Assembly (NCBI GenBank): GCA_946494345.1
Contig: CAMMBX010000087.1
Span: 1-5,138 of the forward strand
Origin: an uncultured Mycoplasmatota bacterium
GTDB taxonomy: Bacteria > Bacillota_I > Bacilli_A > RF39 > UBA660
Direction of reading: 5' to 3'
DNA: 5,138 bases
Of the stretch, positions 1 to 5,138 are shown in pieces (positions within the stretch are counted from its first letter, which is position 1; the number at the start of each line of letters is the position of its first letter). A program made the position numbers and the translations under genes. Below the pieces are notes generated by a model. The model worked only from the letters and a program-made list of their open reading frames with translations. It was not told the DNA's origin and did no database searches.

Positions 1-2257
1 GTTTTTTTAATAAATAATTTCTAGCAGTATTATAAGTATTAGTATTATTATAACCCAATCTTTTAGCCATTTCTTCATTAGATAAAGGATTATCTTTATT
101 ATCTCTTAATGCTTCTAATATTTTTATATCTTTTTCAATAAGTATTTCTTTACTAGATGTATGTATCTCTAAATCAAGATTAGGATATATTTCTCTTGCT
201 TTATCTCTAGCTACATCATTACTTTTAAGCTTTTTTATTAATGCATATTTAATAGCAGCATAAGATTGTTCATTTTTATAACCTAATCTTTTAGCCATTT
301 CTTTATTAGATAGAAATAAAGTCTCATTATCTCTTAATGCTTCTAATAATTTTATCTCTTTATTAGTTAATATTTTTTTACTAGATGTAAATATTTCAAA
401 ACTAAAGTTAGGGTATATTTCTCTAACTTCCTTTAAGAGATTAGGATTTTCTTTAATTTTTTCTAACATTCTTTTTCTTAAATTAAAATAAAACCTTTCA
501 TATTTATAACCTAATTCTTTAGTCATTTCTTTATTAGATAAAGGATTATTTTCATTATCTCTTAGTAACTCTAACATTCTTTTTTCTTTGTCAGTTAAAA
601 TTATATTTTTAGACGCTAATATCTCTAAATCAAGATTAGGATATATCTTCTTAGCTTCCTCTAAAGCTTCTTTATTTTCTTTAATTTTTTTAAATAAATA
701 ATTTTTCGCAGCATAATAAGTGTTAATTTTATTAAATCCTAATCTTTTAGCCATTTCTTCATTAGATAGATTATTATCCTCATTATCTCTTAATCCCTCT
801 AATATCTTTATATTATTATCAGTTAATAATTTTCTCTTAACCTCAAGCATCTCTAATTGAAGATTAGGATATATTTCCCTTGCTTCCTCTAAAAGCATAG
901 AACTTGTTTTAAGTTTATTTAATAACTCTCTTTTTATATAAAAGTAAGAATCTTCATTTTTATAACCTAATCCTTCAGTCATCTCTTTATTAGATAAAGG
1001 ATTATTTTCATTATCTTTTAATAACTCCAATAGTATTTCTTCTTTTTTTGTCAAAGCATGTATATTTTCTACTTTAGTTACATCAAGATTAGGCTTTATC
1101 ACTAATGCTTCATCAAACATCTTTTCATTTAATTTTAATTTGCTAAATAAATTATCTTGAATTTTAGAAAAATTTTGTTTTTGTTTTCTAAATATCTTAG
1201 TTATCTCTTCTTCATTTAAAGGTTTCTTTTCATTTTCATCTATTAAAGATAGTATTAATATATCACTTTTATCTAATAAGTTATTATCTATATCTCTAAC
1301 TTTAAATTCGACAAATACATCGGTAACTTCACTTAAAAGCTTTTTATTATCTTTAATTCTTCTAATCGTTCTTATTAATTTTTGATCTAAAGATTCTATA
1401 TTACTATAACCAGTTAATATCAAAGTATCTTTAATATCTAATTTTTCATTAGTCGCTTGTCTTAAATTTTTAATTAACTCTCTTTCTTTTTTAGTAAGTG
1501 TAAACCTATTAAAATTAGAATCTTTCATATAAGAAAATAGAGTACCCTTACTTTCAAATACTTTAACAATAACTTCTTTTTTATTAGGATACATCTTTAT
1601 AATCTCATCTAAATTATCTCCTATTTTTAATAAATTTACGATATTAACTAATTCATCTCTTATAGACATGCTATTTTTTTTGAATTTTTCTTCTAGTTCC
1701 ATTATATTTAAAGACTTATTTCCAAGTGCCCCTACAAAGTAACCAATAAGTTCTTTTTGATATTCATTAAGTTTTCTCGCTTCTTTTATTCTATTATAAA
1801 AATATTCATTTCTATCTTCGATAGTCTTTTTATAATTAGGAAATATTTTTTCTATATCTTCATCTTTAACTGAATCAAGACCATTAATAATTTTATCAAT
1901 AGTAGATATAGCATAACCTGTTTCTTTACTAATTTCTAGTCTTGATAAGTATTTACCATCTACCTTTGTTAAGTAAAGAGAAAAGACTCTATATTGTACA
2001 GAATCAAAAATACCTGTATCAATAGATTCACTTTTACTATTATAATTTTTAATTATTTTTTTAAGATAAAAAGTAAATGCTATAGGAGTAGTCTCTTTAT
2101 ATGTATCAACTGCCTCATTAAGAATATCATCAACAATCTCTTCATTAAACTCTCTCTTTAATTTTTTTAATTCTTCTCTTATTTTACTCTTAAAAAAATT
2201 AATTTTATTTATATTACCATTTTTTAATTCTTGAACAGTTTCAAAATCTTTTTGCAT
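1..2257 (-). CDS. Large tandem helix-turn-helix-repeat protein, C-terminus beyond window (partial)
   Basis: I do not recognise this gene by name. From ATG at 2257 the frame stays open for 752 codons to the window edge without a stop. The start follows a GGAAGTG ribosome site 6 nt upstream. No signal peptide or membrane segment is visible, so the protein is probably cytoplasmic. Residues 1-83 form a helical, charged domain ending FTFYLKKIIKNY, resembling either a DnaD-like C-terminal module or a degenerate sigma-70 region 2. From about residue 84 the rest is at least nine units of the pattern LTxKExxxLExLRDNExxP, then LSNKEMAKRLGYKN, a variable helix ending in LLKKIK, and a helix ending EIYPNLDLE. 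The GY-centred core resembles sigma region 4 or other helix-turn-helix folds. Core leucines fall at residues 104, 183, 273, 347, 421, 497, 573, 649 and 725. Nucleic-acid binding is inferred; a protein-binding or structural role is possible. The reading frame is certain, the function is not. Confidence 0.85.
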   Translation of the reverse strand, partial: MQKDFETVQELKNGNINKINFFKSKIREELKKLKREFNEEIVDDILNEAVDTYKETTPIAFTFYLKKIIKNYNSKSESIDTGIFDSVQYRVFSLYLTKVDGKYLSRLEISKETGYAISTIDKIINGLDSVKDEDIEKIFPNYKKTIEDRNEYFYNRIKEARKLNEYQKELIGYFVGALGNKSLNIMELEEKFKKNSMSIRDELVNIVNLLKIGDNLDEIIKMYPNKKEVIVKVFESKGTLFSYMKDSNFNRFTLTKKERELIKNLRQATNEKLDIKDTLILTGYSNIESLDQKLIRTIRRIKDNKKLLSEVTDVFVEFKVRDIDNNLLDKSDILILSLIDENEKKPLNEEEITKIFRKQKQNFSKIQDNLFSKLKLNEKMFDEALVIKPNLDVTKVENIHALTKKEEILLELLKDNENNPLSNKEMTEGLGYKNEDSYFYIKRELLNKLKTSSMLLEEAREIYPNLQLEMLEVKRKLLTDNNIKILEGLRDNEDNNLSNEEMAKRLGFNKINTYYAAKNYLFKKIKENKEALEEAKKIYPNLDLEILASKNIILTDKEKRMLELLRDNENNPLSNKEMTKELGYKYERFYFNLRKRMLEKIKENPNLLKEVREIYPNFSFEIFTSSKKILTNKEIKLLEALRDNETLFLSNKEMAKRLGYKNEQSYAAIKYALIKKLKSNDVARDKAREIYPNLDLEIHTSSKEILIEKDIKILEALRDNKDNPLSNEEMAKRLGYNNTNTYNTARNYLLKK
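2..1054 (-). repeat. Five in-register 76-residue (228-bp) coding repeats
   Basis: The units begin at residues 402, 478, 554, 630 and 706 of the minus-strand gene, which is 1054, 826, 598, 370 and 142 in the window; the fifth is cut by the edge. On the plus strand the antisense of the MAKRLG or MTxxLG core starts at 63, 291, 519, 747 and 975, exactly 228 bp apart each time. The IYPN motif recurs at Y463, Y539, Y615 and Y691. The DNA itself is conserved: the roughly 34-bp core stretches near 54 and 282 differ at only two places by eye. This points to recent duplication or gene conversion. The helix after the GY turn varies from unit to unit (for example NEDSYFYIKRELL, NKINTYYAAKNYLF, YERFYFNLRKRML, NEQSYAAIKYALI). 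Confidence 0.95.
1055..2008 (-). repeat. Four diverged copies of the same helix-turn-helix unit
   Basis: The block covers residues 84-401 of the repeat protein. Each unit keeps the spacing from the helix-turn-helix core leucine to the GY position although most residues have changed. Unit 1 has LSRLEISKETGY at 104-115. Unit 2 has LNIMELEEKF at 183 and then KMYPN at 221-225. Unit 3 has LTKKERELIKNL at 254 and LDIKDTLILTGY at 273-284. Unit 4 has LNEEEITKIF at 347 and IKPNLD at 387-392. Unit lengths are about 79, 91, 74 and 74 residues. Units 3 and 4 align well with the regular array. Units 1 and 2 are less certain and rest mainly on pattern and spacing. Confidence 0.65.
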
Positions 2258-2263
2258 ACGTAT

Positions 2264-2270
2264 CACTTCC
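2264..2270 (-). promoter_or_regulatory. Ribosome binding site of the repeat-protein gene
   Basis: On the minus strand the sequence GGAAGTG lies 6 nt before ATG 2257. It matches the GGAGGTG core with one substitution and supports that ATG as the true start. Confidence 0.75.
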
Positions 2271-2280
2271 ATTGGTGACT

Positions 2281-2309
2281 ATTATATCTAAAAAAACAAA
2301 AATATGCTA
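2281..2309 (-). promoter_or_regulatory. Probable promoter of the repeat-protein gene
   Basis: On the minus strand there is a perfect TATAAT at 2286-2281. The hexamer 17 bp upstream, TAGCAT at 2309-2304, is a poor -35 match. Transcription would begin near 2274, giving a leader of about 17 nt that contains the GGAAGTG site. The weak -35 overlaps the rbfA -10 box on the other strand. Confidence 0.5.
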
Positions 2310-2313
2310 TAAT
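2305..2313 (+). promoter_or_regulatory. Extended -10 promoter for rbfA and vanY-truB
   Basis: TGCTATAAT is a perfect extended -10 (TGnTATAAT). The position for a -35 hexamer, about 2285-2290 (TATCTA), is unconvincing, as is common for extended -10 promoters. The expected start near 2320 leaves about 18 nt before the rbfA ATG, including its ribosome site. Confidence 0.6.
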
Positions 2314-2322
2314 TATTTAAAG

Positions 2323-2328
2323 AAAGGA
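2323..2328 (+). promoter_or_regulatory. Ribosome binding site of rbfA
   Basis: AAAGGA lies 9 nt before ATG 2338. Together with the promoter just upstream it fixes that ATG as the start, rather than the TTG at 2272, which lies upstream of the predicted transcription start. Confidence 0.75.
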
Positions 2329-2337
2329 CTGATTATC

Positions 2338-2679
2338 ATGGCAAATATAAAAATTGAAAGAATTAATCACATGATTAGAGAAGAAATTAGTAAAATATTA
2401 ATGTTAGAAATAAAAGATGAAAGATTTAAGTTTATTACTGTAACTGATTGTGATACCTCTAATGACTTAAGTTATTGTAAAGTGTATGTAACAGTATTAA
2501 ATAATGATAAAAAAGATGAAATATTAAAAGCTTTAAATAATGCTAGTAGTTTTATAAGAGGAGAGCTTGCTAAAAGAATAGAGATAAGGCATATTCCTGA
2601 ACTTAAGTTCTTTTATGATGAGTCTATTTCTTATGGAGAAAAGATTGATAAGATAATTGATGAAATAAATGAGGAATAA
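2338..2679 (+). CDS. rbfA: Ribosome-binding factor A (30S maturation)
   Basis: The 113-residue protein is full length for RbfA, a small KH-fold factor that binds the immature 30S subunit near the 5' helix of 16S rRNA and supports late maturation and cold growth. Recognisable blocks are the N-terminal helix ERINHMIREEISKIL (about 7-21), the strand FITVTDCDTSNDLSYCKVYV (about 32-51), the helix ALNNASSFIRGELAKRI, and the C-terminal signature IPELKFFYDESISYGEKID (about 87-105). It is the first gene of an operon driven by its own extended -10 promoter, and the next gene starts one base after its stop. The link to truB is the standard bacterial order, but infB, the usual upstream neighbour, is absent; a divergent repeat-protein gene lies there instead. 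No key block appears to be missing. Confidence 0.95.
   Translation: MANIKIERINHMIREEISKILMLEIKDERFKFITVTDCDTSNDLSYCKVYVTVLNNDKKDEILKALNNASSFIRGELAKRIEIRHIPELKFFYDESISYGEKIDKIIDEINEE
2671..2675 (+). promoter_or_regulatory. Ribosome binding site of vanY-truB inside the rbfA end
   Basis: GAGGA lies within the last codons of rbfA, 5 nt before ATG 2681. It favours 2681 over the in-frame ATG at 2669, which overlaps this site. The arrangement suggests translational coupling to rbfA. Confidence 0.75.
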
Positions 2680-2680
2680 A

Positions 2681-4081
2681 ATGAATTATAAAATTGTTGT
2701 TAACAAAGATAATCCTTATAATAAAAATGATTTTTCTAATATAGAATTAAAAAAGATTAAGAATTCTTCAGATGAAGAATATCTTCTTGAAAAAAGAACT
2801 TTGAAAGCTTTTTTAAATCTAAAAGAAGATCTAAAAAAAGATAATATTTATATCGATCTTGCTAGTGCTTATAGAACATATGAAGAACAAGAAAGAATAA
2901 TAGATAAATTAAATGAGTTATATGGAAAAGACTATACCATAAAATATGCTGCAAAAGTAGGGGAGAGTGAGCATCATACAGGTCTTGCCTTTGATATTTA
3001 TCTAATTATTAATAATAAAAAAGTACTTACAAATGATGATTTGTTAAAACATGATGATATCTTTAAAAAGATTATTAAACTTTTACCTAACTATGGCCTA
3101 ATACTTAGATATCCTAAAGGAAAAGAAAAAATAACTTGCTATAACTATGAGCCTTGGCATTATCGCTATGTAGGTAAAACAACTGCTAAAATAATTATGA
3201 ATAATAATTTAACATTAGAAGAATATAATAATCTTTATAATAAGTCAGGAATTATTTTAGTAAACAAACCTAAAGGCTTAACTTCAAGAGATGTTGTTAA
3301 TAGACTAGGAGATATCTTCGATACTAAAAAAATAGGCCATAATGGTACTCTTGATCCTCTAGCAGAAGGATTACTTGTAGTAACGATTAATAAAGCTACT
3401 AAGATAAATGAACTATTAACAAGTGTTTTTAAAGAGTATATTGCCGAAGTAAAAGTAGGAATAGGAACTGATACCCTAGATTTAGAAGGTAAAGTAGAAA
3501 AAACTAGTAATAAAAGAATAACTAAAGAAATGTTAGATAATTTATTTAAGAATTTTCCTAAAAGATATTTACAAGAAGTACCAGTTTATTCTGCTATTAA
3601 AGTTAATGGTAAAAAATTATACCAATACGCAAGAAATAATGAAAAGATAGATCTCCCTAAAAGAGAAGTAACAATTAAAGAATTAGAGTTATTAGATTAT
3701 AAAGATGATTATTTTAAATTTAGATGTATTGTTTCTAAAGGAACATATATTAGAAGTTTAATAAAGGATATGGGAAAGTATTTAGATATTCCTTGTGTAA
3801 TGAGTTCTTTATTAAGAACAAGACAAGGTAAGTTTTCTTTAGATAAAGCTTTAAAACTTGAAGATATTAATATAAATAGTCCTTTAATTACTATTAAAGA
3901 TGCCTTAGATATAGATATAGTAGAAATAAGTGATGATATTTATAAAAAAGTAATAAATGGGGCAATTATTAATAATAACTATCATATTAAAGATAAAGTT
4001 TTATTTACTAAAAATAGTAGTGAACTTGCTATATATAAAGTAGATAATGATAAATTAAGATGCTATAAAACACTAAAATGA
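2681..4081 (+). CDS. truB: Fusion: VanY-type D,D-carboxypeptidase domain + tRNA pseudouridine-55 synthase TruB
   Basis: One open frame of 466 residues carries two complete enzymes. Residues 1-186 match peptidase family M15B (VanY), zinc enzymes that cut the terminal D-Ala from peptidoglycan precursors. SAYRTYEEQ is at 62-70, the zinc motif SEHHTGLAFD at 96-105 (ligands H98 and D105), and EPWHYRYVG at 157-165 (catalytic E157, ligand H160), followed by the family's LEEY end. There is no signal peptide or membrane anchor, unlike typical exported VanY proteins. Residues 189-466 are TruB, which makes pseudouridine 55 in the tRNA T-loop. IILVNKPKGLTS is at 191-202, the catalytic motif GHNGTLDPLAEG at 219-230 (nucleophile D225), VPVYSAIKVNGKKLYQYAR at 300-318, SKGTYIRSLIKDMG at 352-365, and a small C-terminal domain follows. 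The two halves join through only a few residues around 183-189, and no internal start with a good ribosome site was seen. Both family calls are firm; what the fusion does is unknown. Confidence 0.93.
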   Translation: MNYKIVVNKDNPYNKNDFSNIELKKIKNSSDEEYLLEKRTLKAFLNLKEDLKKDNIYIDLASAYRTYEEQERIIDKLNELYGKDYTIKYAAKVGESEHHTGLAFDIYLIINNKKVLTNDDLLKHDDIFKKIIKLLPNYGLILRYPKGKEKITCYNYEPWHYRYVGKTTAKIIMNNNLTLEEYNNLYNKSGIILVNKPKGLTSRDVVNRLGDIFDTKKIGHNGTLDPLAEGLLVVTINKATKINELLTSVFKEYIAEVKVGIGTDTLDLEGKVEKTSNKRITKEMLDNLFKNFPKRYLQEVPVYSAIKVNGKKLYQYARNNEKIDLPKREVTIKELELLDYKDDYFKFRCIVSKGTYIRSLIKDMGKYLDIPCVMSSLLRTRQGKFSLDKALKLEDININSPLITIKDALDIDIVEISDDIYKKVINGAIINNNYHIKDKVLFTKNSSELAIYKVDNDKLRCYKTLK

Positions 4082-4101
4082 GACTAGTCAAGTCTCATTT
4101 T
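4075..4101. terminator. Shared bidirectional intrinsic terminator between convergent genes
   Basis: AAAATGAGACT at 4075-4085 and AGTCTCATTTT at 4091-4101 form a perfect 11-bp inverted repeat around a 5-nt loop. The outer A and T runs give a U-rich 3' arm on either strand, so it can stop transcription from truB and from the opposing gene. It contains the truB TGA stop (4079-4081) and the last codons and TAG stop (4084-4086) of the minus-strand gene. The U-tract is short, so efficiency is uncertain. Confidence 0.75.
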
Positions 4102-4710
4102 AATATCATCACTTATTATAGATGTACTTAGCCTAATGAAGTTATTAATATTATCTAAATCAAAGATATAACTATAACCTTTTTTACTATTTTCAACAAT
4201 TATTCCCATCTTATCAACTATTATTTGTAATTTACCAAGAGGTATTTCTTTGAAATTAACTTTAGGTATTTCTACTTCTTCATAGAAAAGTGATAAATCA
4301 AGATTATATTTATCTATTAAAGAAATATTAATATTTGTATAGTCATCATATATTATTTTTGATATTTCTTTATCACTACAAGTAATATAATCACCGGATA
4401 ATAATTTCAAAGTATTTTTATTAACTATTTCTTCTATAAAGTATTTTTCCCAAAGATAATCAGTAAAAAGATGAATATAATAACCCATGATGAAAGGATT
4501 ATCTAATTTATCTTGATATTTCTTTAAGAATAATTCAAGATTAGGTAAACTATTATCTTTATTAGTAATAAAATGTGACTTTACCTTAGATTCTCCTATT
4601 TGTTTACTAATATCAGGTGCTATCGCTCCTAAAAATATTTGTTTTTCATTCATTTTTAAATTTTTATTAACTTCTTTTGCGACTGCTATATGTATAATTG
4701 CACTTGCCAT
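4084..4710 (-). CDS. Zinc-dependent phospholipase C-like family protein
   Basis: The 208-residue protein has the N-terminal pattern of the zinc-dependent phospholipase C-like family of Firmicutes: MASAIIHIAVAKEV, then FLGAIAPDI (26-34), KSHF (44-47), NLELFLKKY (57-65) and the strong motif GYYIHLFTDYLWEKYF (76-91). Probable metal ligands are H7, D33, H46, H80 and D84. No signal peptide is present, so it is probably intracellular; the substrate is unknown and hydrolase activity is inferred from the family only. The ATG follows GGTGAT on the minus strand, a fair ribosome site. It is convergent with vanY-truB, with 2 bp between the stops, and sits where ribF often lies in the truB-rpsO cluster. 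The C-terminal half (about 100-208) has no motif I recognise. Confidence 0.75.
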   Translation of the reverse strand: MASAIIHIAVAKEVNKNLKMNEKQIFLGAIAPDISKQIGESKVKSHFITNKDNSLPNLELFLKKYQDKLDNPFIMGYYIHLFTDYLWEKYFIEEIVNKNTLKLLSGDYITCSDKEISKIIYDDYTNINISLIDKYNLDLSLFYEEVEIPKVNFKEIPLGKLQIIVDKMGIIVENSKKGYSYIFDLDNINNFIRLSTSIISDDIKMRLD

Positions 4711-4725
4711 ACTATCACCAAAGCG

Positions 4726-4734
4726 ATTTTAGCA
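4726..4734 (-). promoter_or_regulatory. Candidate extended -10 for the phospholipase C-like gene
   Basis: On the minus strand TGCTAAAAT (4734-4726) fits an extended -10 with one mismatch. No good -35 is correctly spaced. The resulting leader would be only about 9 nt. A second minus-strand TATAAT lies at 4784-4779, overlapping the rpsO -10, and would give a leader of about 60 nt. The sequence alone does not decide between them. Confidence 0.35.
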
Positions 4735-4752
4735 TACTTTTCTTAAAAATAA

Positions 4753-4781
4753 TAGACAAAATAAAAAAAATATAGTATATT
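4753..4781 (+). promoter_or_regulatory. Promoter of rpsO
   Basis: TAGACA (4753-4758) and TATATT (4776-4781) are separated by exactly 17 bp, and each matches the sigma-A consensus at five of six positions. The spacer is A-rich. The start would be near 4788, giving a leader of about 80 nt. This is the best two-box promoter in the window, as expected for a ribosomal protein gene. Confidence 0.75.
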
Positions 4782-4787
4782 ATATGC

Positions 4788-4869
4788 ATACCTATTCCTA
4801 GTAGTTGGAGTTCTTCCTTACACCAATTACCAAGAATAAGGTGAATAAATTTAGGAAAGGAAGGTTAAT
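4788..4869 (+). promoter_or_regulatory. Structured rpsO 5' leader, possible S15 autoregulatory element
   Basis: Hand pairing finds TTCCTA (4795-4800) with TAGGAA (4852-4857), closing a helix right beside the ribosome site GGAAGG (4859-4864, 5 nt before the ATG). Inside it, TAGTTGG (4802-4808) pairs with CCAATTA (4823-4829), including one G-U pair. The loop bases CCTTA (4816-4820) can pair with TAAGG (4837-4841), forming a pseudoknot. S15 is known to repress its own mRNA through several unrelated leader structures in different bacteria. That this leader is one of them is inference; no energy calculation was made. Confidence 0.45.
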
Positions 4870-5138
4870 ATGGCATTAACAAAAGAGGAAAAACAACAAA
4901 TCATTAAAGATTTTGGTGTTAATGAACATGATACTGGTTCTGCTCCTGTTCAAATAGCAATTTTAACTAAAGAAATTGAAAATTTAACAGAGCATTTAAA
5001 AACTCATATTCATGATCATCATTCACGTCGTGGTCTTTTAATGAAAGTTGGACAAAGAAGAAATATGCTTAATTATTTAGCTAAAAAAGATGTTGCAAAA
5101 TATCGTGAAGTAGTTAAAAAATTAGGTTTAAGAAAGTA
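4870..5138 (+). CDS. rpsO: 30S ribosomal protein S15 (last stop base beyond window)
   Basis: S15 binds the central domain of 16S rRNA early in 30S assembly and contributes an intersubunit bridge to 23S rRNA. The window holds 89 codons ending LGLRK and then TA, so almost certainly only the last base of a TAA or TAG stop is missing; 89 residues is the usual S15 length. Landmarks are DTGSAPVQIAILT (21-33), the 16S-binding turn HDHHSRRGLL (48-57) and VGQRRNMLNYL (60-70). Three of its six arginines use CGT, whereas AGA/AGG prevail elsewhere in the window, in keeping with high expression. A strong promoter, a structured leader and GGAAGG 5 nt before the ATG precede it. In many Firmicutes pnp follows; that lies outside this window. 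Confidence 0.97.
   Translation, partial: MALTKEEKQQIIKDFGVNEHDTGSAPVQIAILTKEIENLTEHLKTHIHDHHSRRGLLMKVGQRRNMLNYLAKKDVAKYREVVKKLGLRK

Noticed and set aside
1..1054. The 228-bp periodicity as a CRISPR array or noncoding satellite
   Set aside because: The period is a multiple of three, no stop interrupts the minus-strand frame, and variation follows codon and protein structure rather than repeat-spacer alternation.
2272..2337. Upstream TTG start extending rbfA by 22 residues
   Set aside because: It lies before the predicted transcription start, has no ribosome site, and the added residues do not resemble RbfA; ATG 2338 has AAAGGA at good spacing.
2669..2680. ATG at 2669 as start of vanY-truB
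   Set aside because: It overlaps the GAGGA ribosome site that serves ATG 2681 and has no well-placed site of its own.
3190..3250. Separate internal start for TruB, making two genes instead of a fusion
   Set aside because: The in-frame ATG near 3197 lies in the VanY tail and lacks a ribosome site; the frame is continuous with no stop.
4079..4086. TGA read as tryptophan (Mycoplasma code)
   Set aside because: Conserved tryptophans in EPWHYR and DYLWEK are encoded by TGG, and the truB TGA sits inside the terminator at the expected family end.
4805..4881. Short TTG-initiated leader peptide overlapping the rpsO start
   Set aside because: It has no ribosome site, uses a weak start codon and shows no attenuator-like composition; chance open frame.

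Overview
The window is strongly AT-rich DNA, with Lys/Asn/Ile/Leu-heavy proteins, AGA-dominated arginine codons, AAGGA-type ribosome binding sites and TATAAT-type promoters. This fits a low-GC Firmicutes/Bacilli-like bacterium, perhaps an uncultured, genome-reduced gut lineage (lineage inferred, low confidence). Tryptophan is TGG wherever it can be checked in conserved motifs, so nothing points to the Mycoplasma TGA=Trp code.

Layout. (1) Positions 1-2257, minus strand: a large partial gene entering from the left edge. Its first 752 codons encode a chain of at least nine helix-turn-helix-like units after an N-terminal helical domain. The last five units are in exact 76-residue (228-bp) register and are still alike at the DNA level. 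(2) About 2258-2337: a compact divergent promoter region. (3) 2338-4081, plus strand: a two-gene operon. First is rbfA (30S maturation factor). One base after its stop comes a gene fusing a VanY-type D-Ala-D-Ala carboxypeptidase domain to the tRNA U55 pseudouridine synthase TruB. (4) 4075-4101: a perfect 11-bp inverted repeat overlapping the ends of two convergent genes, probably a two-way terminator. (5) 4084-4710, minus strand: a protein of the zinc-dependent phospholipase C-like family. (6) 4711-4869: promoters and a structured rpsO leader. (7) 4870 to the right edge: rpsO (ribosomal protein S15), missing only the last base of its probable stop codon.

How the genes relate. rbfA, truB and rpsO are the remains of the conserved nusA-infB-rbfA-truB-ribF-rpsO-pnp translation cluster. 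That cluster is broken here. Where infB would lie upstream of rbfA there is the helix-turn-helix repeat gene on the opposite strand. Where ribF would lie between truB and rpsO there is the phospholipase C-like gene, also on the opposite strand. The two most unusual items are the modular repeat protein, with a conserved scaffold and a variable putative recognition helix, and the VanY-TruB fusion, in which both enzymes keep their catalytic motifs but the peptidase half has no export signal.
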